Origin: Paracoccaceae bacterium
Lineage (GTDB): Bacteria; Pseudomonadota; Alphaproteobacteria; Rhodobacterales; Rhodobacteraceae
Length of the DNA stretch: 37,624 nucleotides
Direction: 5' to 3'
Assembly (NCBI GenBank): GCA_020628545.1
Contig: JAHDEX010000019.1
Coordinates: 1-37,624, forward strand
The position numbers and the translations under genes were made by a program. Within the stretch, counting starts at the first letter, position 1. Each line of letters begins with the position of its first letter. The notes beneath the pieces were generated by a model, which did not search any database, was not told the DNA's origin, and was given only the letters and a program-made list of their open reading frames with translations. Below are positions 9,518-17,292 of this stretch, one piece after another.

Positions 9518-9614
9518 AGCGCGGGGTTAGGGGGAGCATTGGATAAAATCAATCCCTACCCAAGCCGCGTCCGCGCTCCTATTTAGGGGCAATGTCAGTC
9601 AGAAGGGGGCCGCC

Positions 9615-11027
9615 TTGGTCATCGCTGCGATAGCCGATCAGATCACGCGCAGCGTGGAATCCGTGGCCGAAGCTGTCACGGCACCTTTCAGCGACCCTGT
9701 CATCCGACTCGGAGTGACCGGCCTGAGCAGGGCGGGCAAGACCGTTTTCATTACATCGCTCGTCGCCAACTTGATGGATCGCGGGCGGATGCCGCAATTG
9801 CGCGCCGCGGCCAATGGCGCGATCCGGACGGCGTATCTTCAGCCGCAACCGGATGACACACTGCCCCGATTTGAATACGAAAGCCACTTGGCGCGTCTGA
9901 CTGCAAAAGAGCCATCCTGGCCCGACGGGACACGGCAGATCTCTGAGCTACGCCTGTCGATGAAGGTGCAACCGACCGGGCTGCTCTCAGGGTTGTCTGG
10001 CCTGAGGACTGTTCACCTCGATATCGTTGACTATCCCGGAGAATGGCTTCTTGATCTTGGTTTGCTGGATCAAGATTTCGCCACCTGGTCCAAGTCGGCC
10101 ATCGCGCGTGCAGCAGGCCGTCCCGGAGGCGATGTGTTTCTGGCCGCGCTCGATGCCGTGGATGCAAATGCCAAGCTTGACGAGAGCGCGGCACTTGCGC
10201 TGGCGCAGGCATACACCGCGCATCTCGTTGAATCGCGCGAGGCAGGCTTTTCCGATTGTTCGCCAGGTCGGTTCCTGTTGCCCGGCGACCTTGCCGGATC
10301 ACCGGTGCTGACCTTCGCGCCACTCCATGCAGGGGGCTATGGCCGCGGTTCAATCGGGCGCGAGATGGAGCGCCGGTTCGAAAGCTATAAGCGCAATATC
10401 GTCAAACCGTTCTTCCGCGACCACTTCGCGAAGATCGACCGGCAAGTCGTTCTGATGGATGTCCTTTCAGCGATTCATGCAGGTCCACCCGCCGTCGAGG
10501 ATTTGCGTCAGGCGATGGCGGATATTTTGGGCGCGTTCAAACCGGGGCGGAACGATTTCCTCAGCCGGATTTTCAATGGGCGGCGGGTTGAAAAGATTCT
10601 CTTTGCCGCAACCAAAGCCGACCACTTGCACCACAGCCAGCACCCGCAGTTGACGGCGATTGCAGAAGCCATGTTACGAGAGGCGCGCGATCGGGCGCAA
10701 TTCGCGGGGGCGCAAACAGAGGCCATGGCCATCGCAGCTTTACGCACAACGATTGAGGAGACCGTGGACCATCGTGATGGACCTTTGAACGTCGTCAAAG
10801 GACAATTGCTGGGCTCGGGCAAACAAGCGGCATTCTATCCCGGTGCCCTTCCTGCTGACCCATCGCACCTGTTGGCCCCAGCACAGGAAGGTGCACAGAA
10901 TTGGCTTGATGCGGATTATCAGGTGATGAATTTCGCGCCTGCACCTCTGACGCTTAGACCCGGGGAAGGGCCACCCCATATCCGCCTCGACCGTGCTGCT
11001 GAGTTTCTGATCGGGGATCGCCTATGA
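9615..11027 (+). CDS. ycjX: YcjX-family GTP-binding protein (DUF463)
   Basis: A 470-residue P-loop protein. The Walker A loop is GLSRAGKT at residues 36-43, and the family-specific DIVDYPGEWLLD (136-147) carries the Walker B/switch region; both are diagnostic of YcjX, a stress-linked putative GTPase found with YcjF in many proteobacteria. The start is a TTG at 9615 with AAGGGGG 5 nt upstream; no in-frame ATG precedes it. It overlaps the next gene (GNAT) by ATGA, so translation is probably coupled. Its exact job is not known; in E. coli ycjXF lies next to the phage-shock genes, which suggests a membrane-stress role. Confidence 0.93.
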   Translation: MVIAAIADQITRSVESVAEAVTAPFSDPVIRLGVTGLSRAGKTVFITSLVANLMDRGRMPQLRAAANGAIRTAYLQPQPDDTLPRFEYESHLARLTAKEPSWPDGTRQISELRLSMKVQPTGLLSGLSGLRTVHLDIVDYPGEWLLDLGLLDQDFATWSKSAIARAAGRPGGDVFLAALDAVDANAKLDESAALALAQAYTAHLVESREAGFSDCSPGRFLLPGDLAGSPVLTFAPLHAGGYGRGSIGREMERRFESYKRNIVKPFFRDHFAKIDRQVVLMDVLSAIHAGPPAVEDLRQAMADILGAFKPGRNDFLSRIFNGRRVEKILFAATKADHLHHSQHPQLTAIAEAMLREARDRAQFAGAQTEAMAIAALRTTIEETVDHRDGPLNVVKGQLLGSGKQAAFYPGALPADPSHLLAPAQEGAQNWLDADYQVMNFAPAPLTLRPGEGPPHIRLDRAAEFLIGDRL

Positions 11028-11458
11028 TCCGGCGTGCAGTCCCTGATGACGCGATGGCGATGGGGCAGGTCCTGAGCGACTGGATCGATGCAACGCGATG
11101 GATGCCGCGTCTGCATACGCGCGCTGAGGACACCGGGTTCTGCGCTCATCTGATTGAGACTGCAGAAGTCTGGACAGCGCAAACGTCAGACGGCCTTGGG
11201 TTTTTGGCGCGGAAGGGGGCAGAGATCGATGCGCTTTACCTTGCCGAAGGACTACGCGGGCAAGGCTGGGGCACTAAGCTGATGGAAACGGCGAAAGAGG
11301 GCCGTGCGCGGCTCGAGCTCTGGACGTTTCAGGCGAACGCAGCAGCAATTCGTTTTTATGAGGCTTGTGGATTCCACGAGGTCAAACGCACCGATGGCGC
11401 TGGCAATGATGAAAACCTCCCCGATTGCCGGATGCGATGGGAAAGGGCAACGTCATGA
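11024..11458 (+). CDS. GNAT-family N-acetyltransferase
   Basis: A 144-residue acetyl-CoA-dependent acyltransferase of the GCN5-related fold. It opens with IRRAVPDDAMAMGQVLSDW, the usual first strand and helix. It carries the acetyl-CoA pyrophosphate-binding motif A as LYLAEGLRGQGWGTKLM (about residues 71-88), and it closes with NAAAIRFYEACGF, the typical motif B. The substrate cannot be told. It sits between ycjX and ycjF and overlaps both by ATGA, which is a tight three-gene translational unit; it may modify a partner of that system, but that is inference from position. Confidence 0.9.
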   Translation: MIRRAVPDDAMAMGQVLSDWIDATRWMPRLHTRAEDTGFCAHLIETAEVWTAQTSDGLGFLARKGAEIDALYLAEGLRGQGWGTKLMETAKEGRARLELWTFQANAAAIRFYEACGFHEVKRTDGAGNDENLPDCRMRWERATS

Positions 11459-12456
11459 GCCAGCAGCCGCCACGTGGGCCCGTCCTGATTGATCTCGATA
11501 CACCGACGGTGAATCCCGCCGACGCGACGCCGGTGCTCGACACTCCTGTGGCGGCCGAAGGGGCAGCGATGCAGCAGGTTGCGGCATTGGCAGCGCGTCG
11601 CCCGTCAAAACTGGCACGTTGGTTCTGGACGTTCTTGCTCGGGCTGGTGGGATTTGTCGCTTCACTGGCTGCGTGGGACTATGTGACTGGCCTTATCAAC
11701 CGCTCGCCCGTGCTGGGTGGGATCGCGCTCGTTCTCGTTGTCGGCTTGCTGCTTGTTCTGTCGTTCCTCGCCATGCGAGAGTTGGCCGCGTTCAGTCGTT
11801 TGCGCCGCCTTGATGGTATCCATCAGACGGCCGAAACCGCTTTGGTCAACAACGACTTGGCGCAAGCGCGGGTTGCGGTCGCGCAGCTCAACCGACTTTA
11901 CGCGGGGCGTGACGACACCAAGTGGGGACGGGACCAATTGGCGGAGCGGCAGAAAGAAGTGCTGGACGCTGACGGATTACTTGGTTTGGCCGAGCAATCG
12001 GTGCTGGTGCCGCTCGATGGGCAGGCGAGGCGCGAGATTGAAGCCGCAGCCCGTCAAGTTGCGACGGTCACTGCAATTGTGCCGCTTGCGCTCGCCGATG
12101 TGTTCACGGCGCTAGCTGCAAATTTGCGCATGATCCGCCGGATTGCAGAAGTCTATGGCGGCAGGTCAGGGGCTTTGGGAAGCTGGCGGTTGACCCGAAC
12201 AGTATTCACCCATTTGGTCGCGACCGGCGCCGTCGCCGTCGGAGATGACCTGATCAGTTCCATCGCGGGCGGCGGCGTGCTTTCCAAGGTGTCACGACGT
12301 TTCGGAGAAGGCGTTATCAACGGCGCGTTGACAGCGCGCGTCGGGATTGCGGCGATGGAAGTCTGCCGTCCGCTGCCGTTTCACGCGAGCAAAGCACCAA
12401 CGGTGACCGGCATTTGTCGCAACGCATTGACCGGACTTTTTGGCCAAAAGCCTTAG
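11455..12456 (+). CDS. ycjF: YcjF-family inner-membrane protein (TIGR01620/DUF697)
   Basis: A 333-residue membrane protein. A polar N-terminal arm (1-50) is followed by two hydrophobic helices at about 56-80 and 84-106, then a soluble helical region ending in the DUF697-like part (for example TRTVFTHLVATGAVAVGDDLISSIAGGGVLSKVSRRFGEGVINGALTARVGIAAMEVCRPLPF, quoted here in meaning only as a Gly/Ala-rich helical block near 250-320). I chose the ATG at 11455, which overlaps the GNAT stop as ATGA; an upstream ATG at 11425 lies inside the GNAT gene and is unlikely. It pairs with YcjX, two genes upstream. Its stop overlaps the stop of the convergent DUF2125 gene in a 4-nt palindrome. Confidence 0.9.
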   Translation: MSQQPPRGPVLIDLDTPTVNPADATPVLDTPVAAEGAAMQQVAALAARRPSKLARWFWTFLLGLVGFVASLAAWDYVTGLINRSPVLGGIALVLVVGLLLVLSFLAMRELAAFSRLRRLDGIHQTAETALVNNDLAQARVAVAQLNRLYAGRDDTKWGRDQLAERQKEVLDADGLLGLAEQSVLVPLDGQARREIEAAARQVATVTAIVPLALADVFTALAANLRMIRRIAEVYGGRSGALGSWRLTRTVFTHLVATGAVAVGDDLISSIAGGGVLSKVSRRFGEGVINGALTARVGIAAMEVCRPLPFHASKAPTVTGICRNALTGLFGQKP

Positions 12457-13442
12457 TGCAGGTTCGGCGCCGGGCCGACAGGATAAGCGCCTATCGCCAT
12501 GTTGCCGTTCTGAAAGCGGATCGGCAGGGTCAGATCATCTTCGCCGTTCGACAGGTCGTTCCCGATCGCGAGGGCAAAAAAGCCAGCGCCATCAGGGATG
12601 ATGCCCGCTTCGGTCGCAATTTGCAAAACCCGTTGCCAGTCGGCGACTTTCAGGGTCAGCACGCCGTCGGGGACACCGGACTCGTTGACGGTGATTTCAC
12701 CCTCACCACCAAATGAGACTGGCCCCCACTGTAGGTTTAACGTGCGCAAGGTCAGCCCACGCAATTTGCCAGGATCGGTCTCCCAGGTGGGAAGCGTGTG
12801 TCGGTCGATGGGACGGTCGAGAACGATCGTCGCGTCAGCTGTGACCACATCCATTTCCGCGGGAAGATCGCCGGCGTTGAGGACGTCGCTGATGGCCTGT
12901 GGCAAGAGAACGTTTTGTGCATTGAGGTAGACCGCATAGCTGTTTGGCAGCGGTCCCGTCGCACGCAGCGCGCCAAGGAGATCTGTGAACGACACAGTTT
13001 GCGCACCGGTTGTGACCTGCACCTCACTGGCCTCAAAGGTGGATTCTTTCAACGCAAGCGCAGTGTTTGCTGCCACAGCTGTGCTTGCGCGCAACCCGGT
13101 ACTGTCGATGATAAAGTCCTGCCCCCCGTAAGTGACCATTTGCTGCGCCGGGAAGGCCGCGATCACTTTGTTGGGTTGGTAAGACAGGGCCAGAGCCTGC
13201 ACAAACGGCGCTTCATATCCAATCCGCCCATCCGGGCTCTTCGCGCTGATGGACGTAACGCTTGTGTCAAACCGGGACGGAAAGCCGCGCACCGACAGAT
13301 CGTCGTAGGCGATGTCCCATCCTTGCGCCCGCATTTCCGCGACCTGCGCGTCGGCAGATTGACTGACTGTGCGGGCGCCGATGAACCAATACGCACTGTA
13401 AAGCGCCGCCAACACCACTACAAAAATCGTTAACCGCCGCAT
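12453..13442 (-). CDS. DUF2125 domain envelope protein
   Basis: A 329-residue protein with an N-terminal membrane helix or signal (MRRLTIFVVVLAALYSAYWF) and a long strand-rich exported region, matching the alphaproteobacterial DUF2125 family (for example DIAYDDLSVRGFPSRFDTSV and LRGLTLRTLNLQWGP). The fold recalls the AsmA/TamB-type or lipid-transfer beta proteins, but no function has been shown that I know of. The start at 13442 has AAAGG upstream and gives a proper signal helix; a longer open frame reaching to 13751 runs through the promoter region and the opposite gene and is not credible. The gene is convergent with ycjF and divergent from the ChaC-like gene (78 bp). Confidence 0.85.
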   Translation of the reverse strand: MRRLTIFVVVLAALYSAYWFIGARTVSQSADAQVAEMRAQGWDIAYDDLSVRGFPSRFDTSVTSISAKSPDGRIGYEAPFVQALALSYQPNKVIAAFPAQQMVTYGGQDFIIDSTGLRASTAVAANTALALKESTFEASEVQVTTGAQTVSFTDLLGALRATGPLPNSYAVYLNAQNVLLPQAISDVLNAGDLPAEMDVVTADATIVLDRPIDRHTLPTWETDPGKLRGLTLRTLNLQWGPVSFGGEGEITVNESGVPDGVLTLKVADWQRVLQIATEAGIIPDGAGFFALAIGNDLSNGEDDLTLPIRFQNGNMAIGAYPVGPAPNLH

Positions 13443-13520
13443 TGCCTGCCCTTTTCCTTTGTTGTGCGACGGGTTTACAAGCAGCGAAGAAAAAGAACCA
13501 GTTCGGCAGGATCGCGTCAG

Positions 13521-14051
13521 GTGGCATTTTGGGTATTCGGATACGGCTCGCTTTTGTGGAACCCGGGCTTCACGCCAGTTGAGAAAGTCAGGGCAACGCT
13601 TCCGGGCTTTCACCGCAGCTTTTGCATGCTGTCGATTCACCACCGCGGCACGGAAGAAGATCCTGGCCTTGTCCTTGCCCTTGATGAGGCTGATGCCTCT
13701 TGCACGGGACTGGCGCTGCGCGTTGCTGACGAAGCCGCTGAGACAGTTCATGCAGAGCTGCGTGAAAGGGAACTGATTTCTTCGGCCTACTACGAAAAGA
13801 ACGTGACTTTACAAGCGGATGATGGTCGCAGCATCGATGCACTGGCCTACATCGTAAGCCGCGAACATCGGCAGTATTGTCAGTTTCCTCTGGAGCAGCA
13901 GGCCCAGATGATCGCCCATGCAGTTGGCGGACGCGGACCGAATACGGAATACCTCTACAATACGGCGCAGCTTTTGCAGGATCTCAACATTCCTGATCCA
14001 GACATGGACTGGCTGGTCACACGGGTGCAGCAGATTACGCAAGTCGCGTAA
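13521..14051 (+). CDS. ChaC-like gamma-glutamylcyclotransferase
   Basis: A 176-residue protein of the ChaC family, which degrades glutathione to 5-oxoproline and Cys-Gly in the cytosol. The N-terminal WVFGYGSLLWNPGF is the substrate-binding YGSL loop. An L-x-x-R-E element (LRERE, near residues 80-84) corresponds to the family's catalytic-Glu motif. The C-terminal GRGPNTEYLYNTAQLLQDL is also typical. I chose the GTG at 13521, with AGGA 9 nt upstream, because it begins two residues before the conserved strand; an earlier GTG at 13464 would add an Arg-rich stretch unlike the family. Good support for the family, moderate for the start. Confidence 0.88.
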   Translation: MAFWVFGYGSLLWNPGFTPVEKVRATLPGFHRSFCMLSIHHRGTEEDPGLVLALDEADASCTGLALRVADEAAETVHAELRERELISSAYYEKNVTLQADDGRSIDALAYIVSREHRQYCQFPLEQQAQMIAHAVGGRGPNTEYLYNTAQLLQDLNIPDPDMDWLVTRVQQITQVA

Positions 14052-14058
14052 AATGTCT

Positions 14059-14086
14059 TTGGCTTCGCTTGGTGAGCGCTTATGAT
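14059..14086 (+). promoter_or_regulatory. Putative sigma-70-type promoter of the stator-like pair
   Basis: TTGGCT (14059-14064) and TATGAT (14081-14086) are separated by 16 nt. They match the -35 consensus at four and the -10 consensus at five of six positions. Transcription would start near 14093, about 32 nt before the GTG of the MotA/ExbB-like gene, in the 73-bp gap after the ChaC-like gene. Confidence 0.45.
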
Positions 14087-14124
14087 GTCGCACAAAATAT
14101 TGAGCAGAAAAGGCGTTAAGTCCT

Positions 14125-15297
14125 GTGACCACCATGACTGAGCGAAAGCCCACACCGCACTTCTCGCAGCCGGTGGGGCAGATCACGACGATGCTGATCG
14201 TGTTGGGACTTGTCGGTGGAGGCCTCTATCTGGGCCGCGGCCCAATCCTGGCGATCTTCTGGTCAAACCCGGTTTTGAACGGGCTGATCACAGGTGTGTT
14301 CATCCTTGGTGTGTTGCTCTGCTTTCGGCAAGTTGTTCAACTAATGTACTCGGTCCAGTGGATCGAAGGCTTTGCAGCTGAACGCACAGGTCACCATTTG
14401 ACGAAAGCACCGTCGCTTCTGGCACCGCTTGCGACATTGCTGCGCTCTCGCGGCGCGCGAACGCAGCTGTCGTCCTCATCGGGCCGGTCCATCCTTGAAT
14501 CAGTGGGGCAACGTATTGACGAAGTGCGTGAAATCACGCGCTATATCGGGAATACGCTGATCTTCCTTGGCTTGCTGGGGACGTTCTATGGCCTTGCAAC
14601 AACGGTGCCAGCGCTGGTTGAGACGATCCGTTCTCTGTCGCCAGAAGACGGGCAGGGGGCAGACGTGTTCAACCGACTGCAGGCCGGCCTCGAAAGCCAG
14701 CTTGGTGGCATGGGCACGGCGTTTTCGTCCTCGCTGTTGGGGCTTGCTGGATCACTGGTCGTCGGTCTTCTCGAACTTTTTGTGACACAAGGGCAAAACA
14801 GGTTCTTCCGGGAGTTGGAAGAATGGTTATCGACAATTACGCGGATCAGCATTGCAGGGGCCGAAGATGGCGACACCTCTGGCGGTGGCGAGTTCATCGA
14901 ACATCTGGCCGAGCAAATTGAGAACATGACGGTCATGTTTGCGCAATCCGACGCGAGCCGCAGTGAACTTGATGAGAAGCTGGGCAAGCTTGCGGTTGCG
15001 ATGGAAACCATGGCCTATGGCCAAAATCAGTCCCAAGGCGACTCTGGCCAAGCGGCTCTACTCACGCGTATTGCGGAAGGGCAGGAGCGGCTGATCAAGA
15101 AGCTGGAAGAGGGCGGCGTTGATGGCCTTGACGCTGAAAGCCGAATGCGTCTGCGCTCGATTGACGTCCAGCTTTTGCGTGTCCTTGAAGAGATGTCCGC
15201 CGGGCGGCAGGAAACGATGTCTGAAATCCGTTCTGACATTGCCGGGCTGTCGCGCACATTGAAATCGATTGGCGGCGGCACGCCGAACGGCTACTAA
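14125..15297 (+). CDS. MotA/TolQ/ExbB-type proton-channel protein
   Basis: A 390-residue inner-membrane protein of the MotA/TolQ/ExbB superfamily, the ring-forming half of proton-driven motors. Four membrane helices are seen at about residues 20-37, 51-67, 140-165 and 195-220. The last two carry the superfamily core (YIGNTLIFLGLLGTFYGL and LGGMGTAFSSSLLGLAGSL). A cytoplasmic loop lies between helices 2 and 3. The helical tail from about 225 to 390 is also cytoplasmic and is long for ExbB or TolQ. Start: GTG at 14125 with AAAAGG 12 nt upstream; an ATG three codons later is possible. The MotB-like partner starts 3 nt after the stop. What the motor drives is unknown; it is neither classical flagellar MotA nor a TonB-system ExbB, because no ExbD, TonB or flagellar gene is near. 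Confidence 0.86.
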   Translation: MTTMTERKPTPHFSQPVGQITTMLIVLGLVGGGLYLGRGPILAIFWSNPVLNGLITGVFILGVLLCFRQVVQLMYSVQWIEGFAAERTGHHLTKAPSLLAPLATLLRSRGARTQLSSSSGRSILESVGQRIDEVREITRYIGNTLIFLGLLGTFYGLATTVPALVETIRSLSPEDGQGADVFNRLQAGLESQLGGMGTAFSSSLLGLAGSLVVGLLELFVTQGQNRFFRELEEWLSTITRISIAGAEDGDTSGGGEFIEHLAEQIENMTVMFAQSDASRSELDEKLGKLAVAMETMAYGQNQSQGDSGQAALLTRIAEGQERLIKKLEEGGVDGLDAESRMRLRSIDVQLLRVLEEMSAGRQETMSEIRSDIAGLSRTLKSIGGGTPNGY

Positions 15298-15300
15298 TCG

Positions 15301-17292
15301 ATGGCTTTGTCCCGCCGATCCCAAGGGCGCTTCCAAAACGCCATCTGGCCCGGTTTCGTTGATGCGATGACGGGATTGTTGCTCGTTCTGATGTTCGTGC
15401 TGACGATCTTCATGGTGATCCAGTTTGTGCTGCGTGAACAAATCTCGGGTCAAAGAGATGAGTTGGATGCGTTGAGTGACGAGGTCTTGGCTTTGTCCAG
15501 CGCGCTTGGGTTGGAGCAAACCCGCGCCAATACGCTTTCAACGGACCTTGATGCAGCAACTGCACAAATCACCTCTCAAGCTAGTCGGATAGCGGCGCTA
15601 ACGGCGGAGCGTGATGCAACGGCAGCCGAATTGACAGACGCGCAGTCCCGGATCACCGACTTTGAAACCCAAGTTGCTGGGCTACTATCCGAGCGCGACG
15701 CGGCAAACGTTGAAATTGCGGGGCTAGAGGCCGAACAAGAGCGGCTTGTGTCCGAAACCGAAGCGCTGAATCTCGCTCTGGCAACGGCACGGGACGAGAT
15801 CGATTTGCAAGCAGAGCAAGCACGCTTGGCTGCCGCGCGTCGAGACGCGCTCGCCGCACTGGTCGAGGATCTGGAAACAACCGCTGAGGCGGACGCGGCC
15901 CGTATTGCTGCGCTGGAAGACGAGACCGCCAATCAGGCGCAAGCGCTGTCCGAAACGGAGGCCGCGCGCCTTGCCGAAGCGGCCGCTGCAGAGGCGCTGC
16001 GTGAGCGTCTGGCGAATGCGGACACGGAACTGACGGCGATGACCCTTGCGCTGGAAGAGAAGCGCAAAGAAGCAGAAGAAACGCTGACGCTGCTTGCGGC
16101 AGCGCAATCAGCGCGTGAGGATCTGGACACAGAACTCGCGGCGCTTTTGCTTGCAAAGCAGGACCTGGAAGCCCAAACCGCCGCTTTGGAAACCGCACTC
16201 GACGAAACTGCCGATGTGCAGCGCACGGCCGACATTGCGCGCGAAACCTTTGAACAGCAGATTGCTGAGCTGTTGGCAGAGAACCAAACGCTCAAAGCGG
16301 AGCTAGCCGCCTTGTCGTCCCAGAACGAAGATGCCGGTGCGCAGGCGGCAAGCCTGCAAGAACAACTGGCAGCAGCCCTGGCTGACGCAGCCGCGCGCGC
16401 CGATGCGTTGGCGCAGGCGCAAGCAGAGGCTGACGCCGCGCGCGATGCGGCTGCCGCAAGTGGCAATGCCGCTGCGGATGAAGCCGCCCGTCAGGCCGCA
16501 TTGCTTGCCTTGGCGAACGAGGCCTTGGCCGAAGAAGAGGCCTTGTCTGCGGAAAGCCAACGCCAGGTCGCACTTTTGAACGCCCAGATTGTAGAATTGC
16601 GTGAGCAGGTGGGCACGTTGCAGAACTTGCTCAATCTCGCTGAAGACGCGGATCGCGAGGCGAATATCCAAATCGAAGCGTTAGGGACGCAGTTGAATAC
16701 GGCGTTGGCGCGAGTTGCAGCAGAAGAACGCCGAGCACGCGCGTTGGAGGAAGCCGAGGCCGCACGCCTTGCGGAAGAGGCAGAGCGGCTGCGCCTTGAG
16801 GCGGAGGCCGCCCGTGCAGATGCGCAGAACCTAGAACAGTTTCGGTCAAATTTCTTTGGTGAGATGCGACGGATCCTTGAAGGGCAGGATCGGGTGCAGA
16901 TTGTCGGTGACCGCTTTGTGTTCGCATCGGAAGTGCTATTCCAGCCGGGGCAGGCTGAACTATCGGAACAAGGTCGCGCAGAGATTGCCAATATCGCGAA
17001 TATCCTCAGCAATGTCGCGGCGGAAATCCCCGAAGGAATTGATTGGATTATTCGCGTGGACGGGCATACCGATAACATTCCGTTGGTCAGCAACGGGCGT
17101 TACCGCAACAACTGGGAGCTGAGCCAAGGGCGCGCGTTGTCGGTTGTGCGCTATATGTCGGAAAATCTTGGTATCCCGCCAAACCGGCTCGCAGCAAATG
17201 GCTTTGGTGAGTACCAACCGATCAACACGGCGGATACGCCTGAAGCGCGTGCGCAGAACCGACGGATTGAGCTGAAGCTGACTGAACGCTAG
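15301..17292 (+). CDS. MotB-like protein: membrane helix, giant coiled coil, OmpA peptidoglycan-binding domain
   Basis: A 663-residue protein. Arg-rich residues 1-12 precede one membrane helix (about 16-44: WPGFVDAMTGLLLVLMF), with an aspartate (D21) where MotB and ExbD carry the proton-binding Asp. The positive N-terminus puts the rest in the periplasm. Residues about 45-515 are an uninterrupted Ala/Glu/Leu/Arg-rich heptad stretch, a very long predicted coiled coil. Residues about 540-660 are an OmpA-like domain (IIRVDGHTDNIPL, NNWELSQGRALSVVRYM, GFGEYQPI, QNRRIEL), which would bind peptidoglycan. It follows the channel gene after 3 nt with no good Shine-Dalgarno, so translation is likely coupled. 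ZorB and MotB share the ends of this layout but not the periplasmic coil. The stop overlaps the M23 peptidase stop in CTAG. Confidence 0.88.
   Translation: MALSRRSQGRFQNAIWPGFVDAMTGLLLVLMFVLTIFMVIQFVLREQISGQRDELDALSDEVLALSSALGLEQTRANTLSTDLDAATAQITSQASRIAALTAERDATAAELTDAQSRITDFETQVAGLLSERDAANVEIAGLEAEQERLVSETEALNLALATARDEIDLQAEQARLAAARRDALAALVEDLETTAEADAARIAALEDETANQAQALSETEAARLAEAAAAEALRERLANADTELTAMTLALEEKRKEAEETLTLLAAAQSAREDLDTELAALLLAKQDLEAQTAALETALDETADVQRTADIARETFEQQIAELLAENQTLKAELAALSSQNEDAGAQAASLQEQLAAALADAAARADALAQAQAEADAARDAAAASGNAAADEAARQAALLALANEALAEEEALSAESQRQVALLNAQIVELREQVGTLQNLLNLAEDADREANIQIEALGTQLNTALARVAAEERRARALEEAEAARLAEEAERLRLEAEAARADAQNLEQFRSNFFGEMRRILEGQDRVQIVGDRFVFASEVLFQPGQAELSEQGRAEIANIANILSNVAAEIPEGIDWIIRVDGHTDNIPLVSNGRYRNNWELSQGRALSVVRYMSENLGIPPNRLAANGFGEYQPINTADTPEARAQNRRIELKLTER

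Noticed and set aside
13443-13751. N-terminal extension of the DUF2125 gene
   Set aside because: It would run antisense through the ChaC-like gene and hide the signal helix that starts at 13442.
14125-17292. A Zorya-type anti-phage defence system (ZorA/ZorB)
   Set aside because: The channel and OmpA parts resemble ZorA/ZorB, but there are no ZorC, ZorD or ZorE partners, the neighbours are housekeeping genes, and the long coil is in the MotB-like rather than the MotA-like protein.
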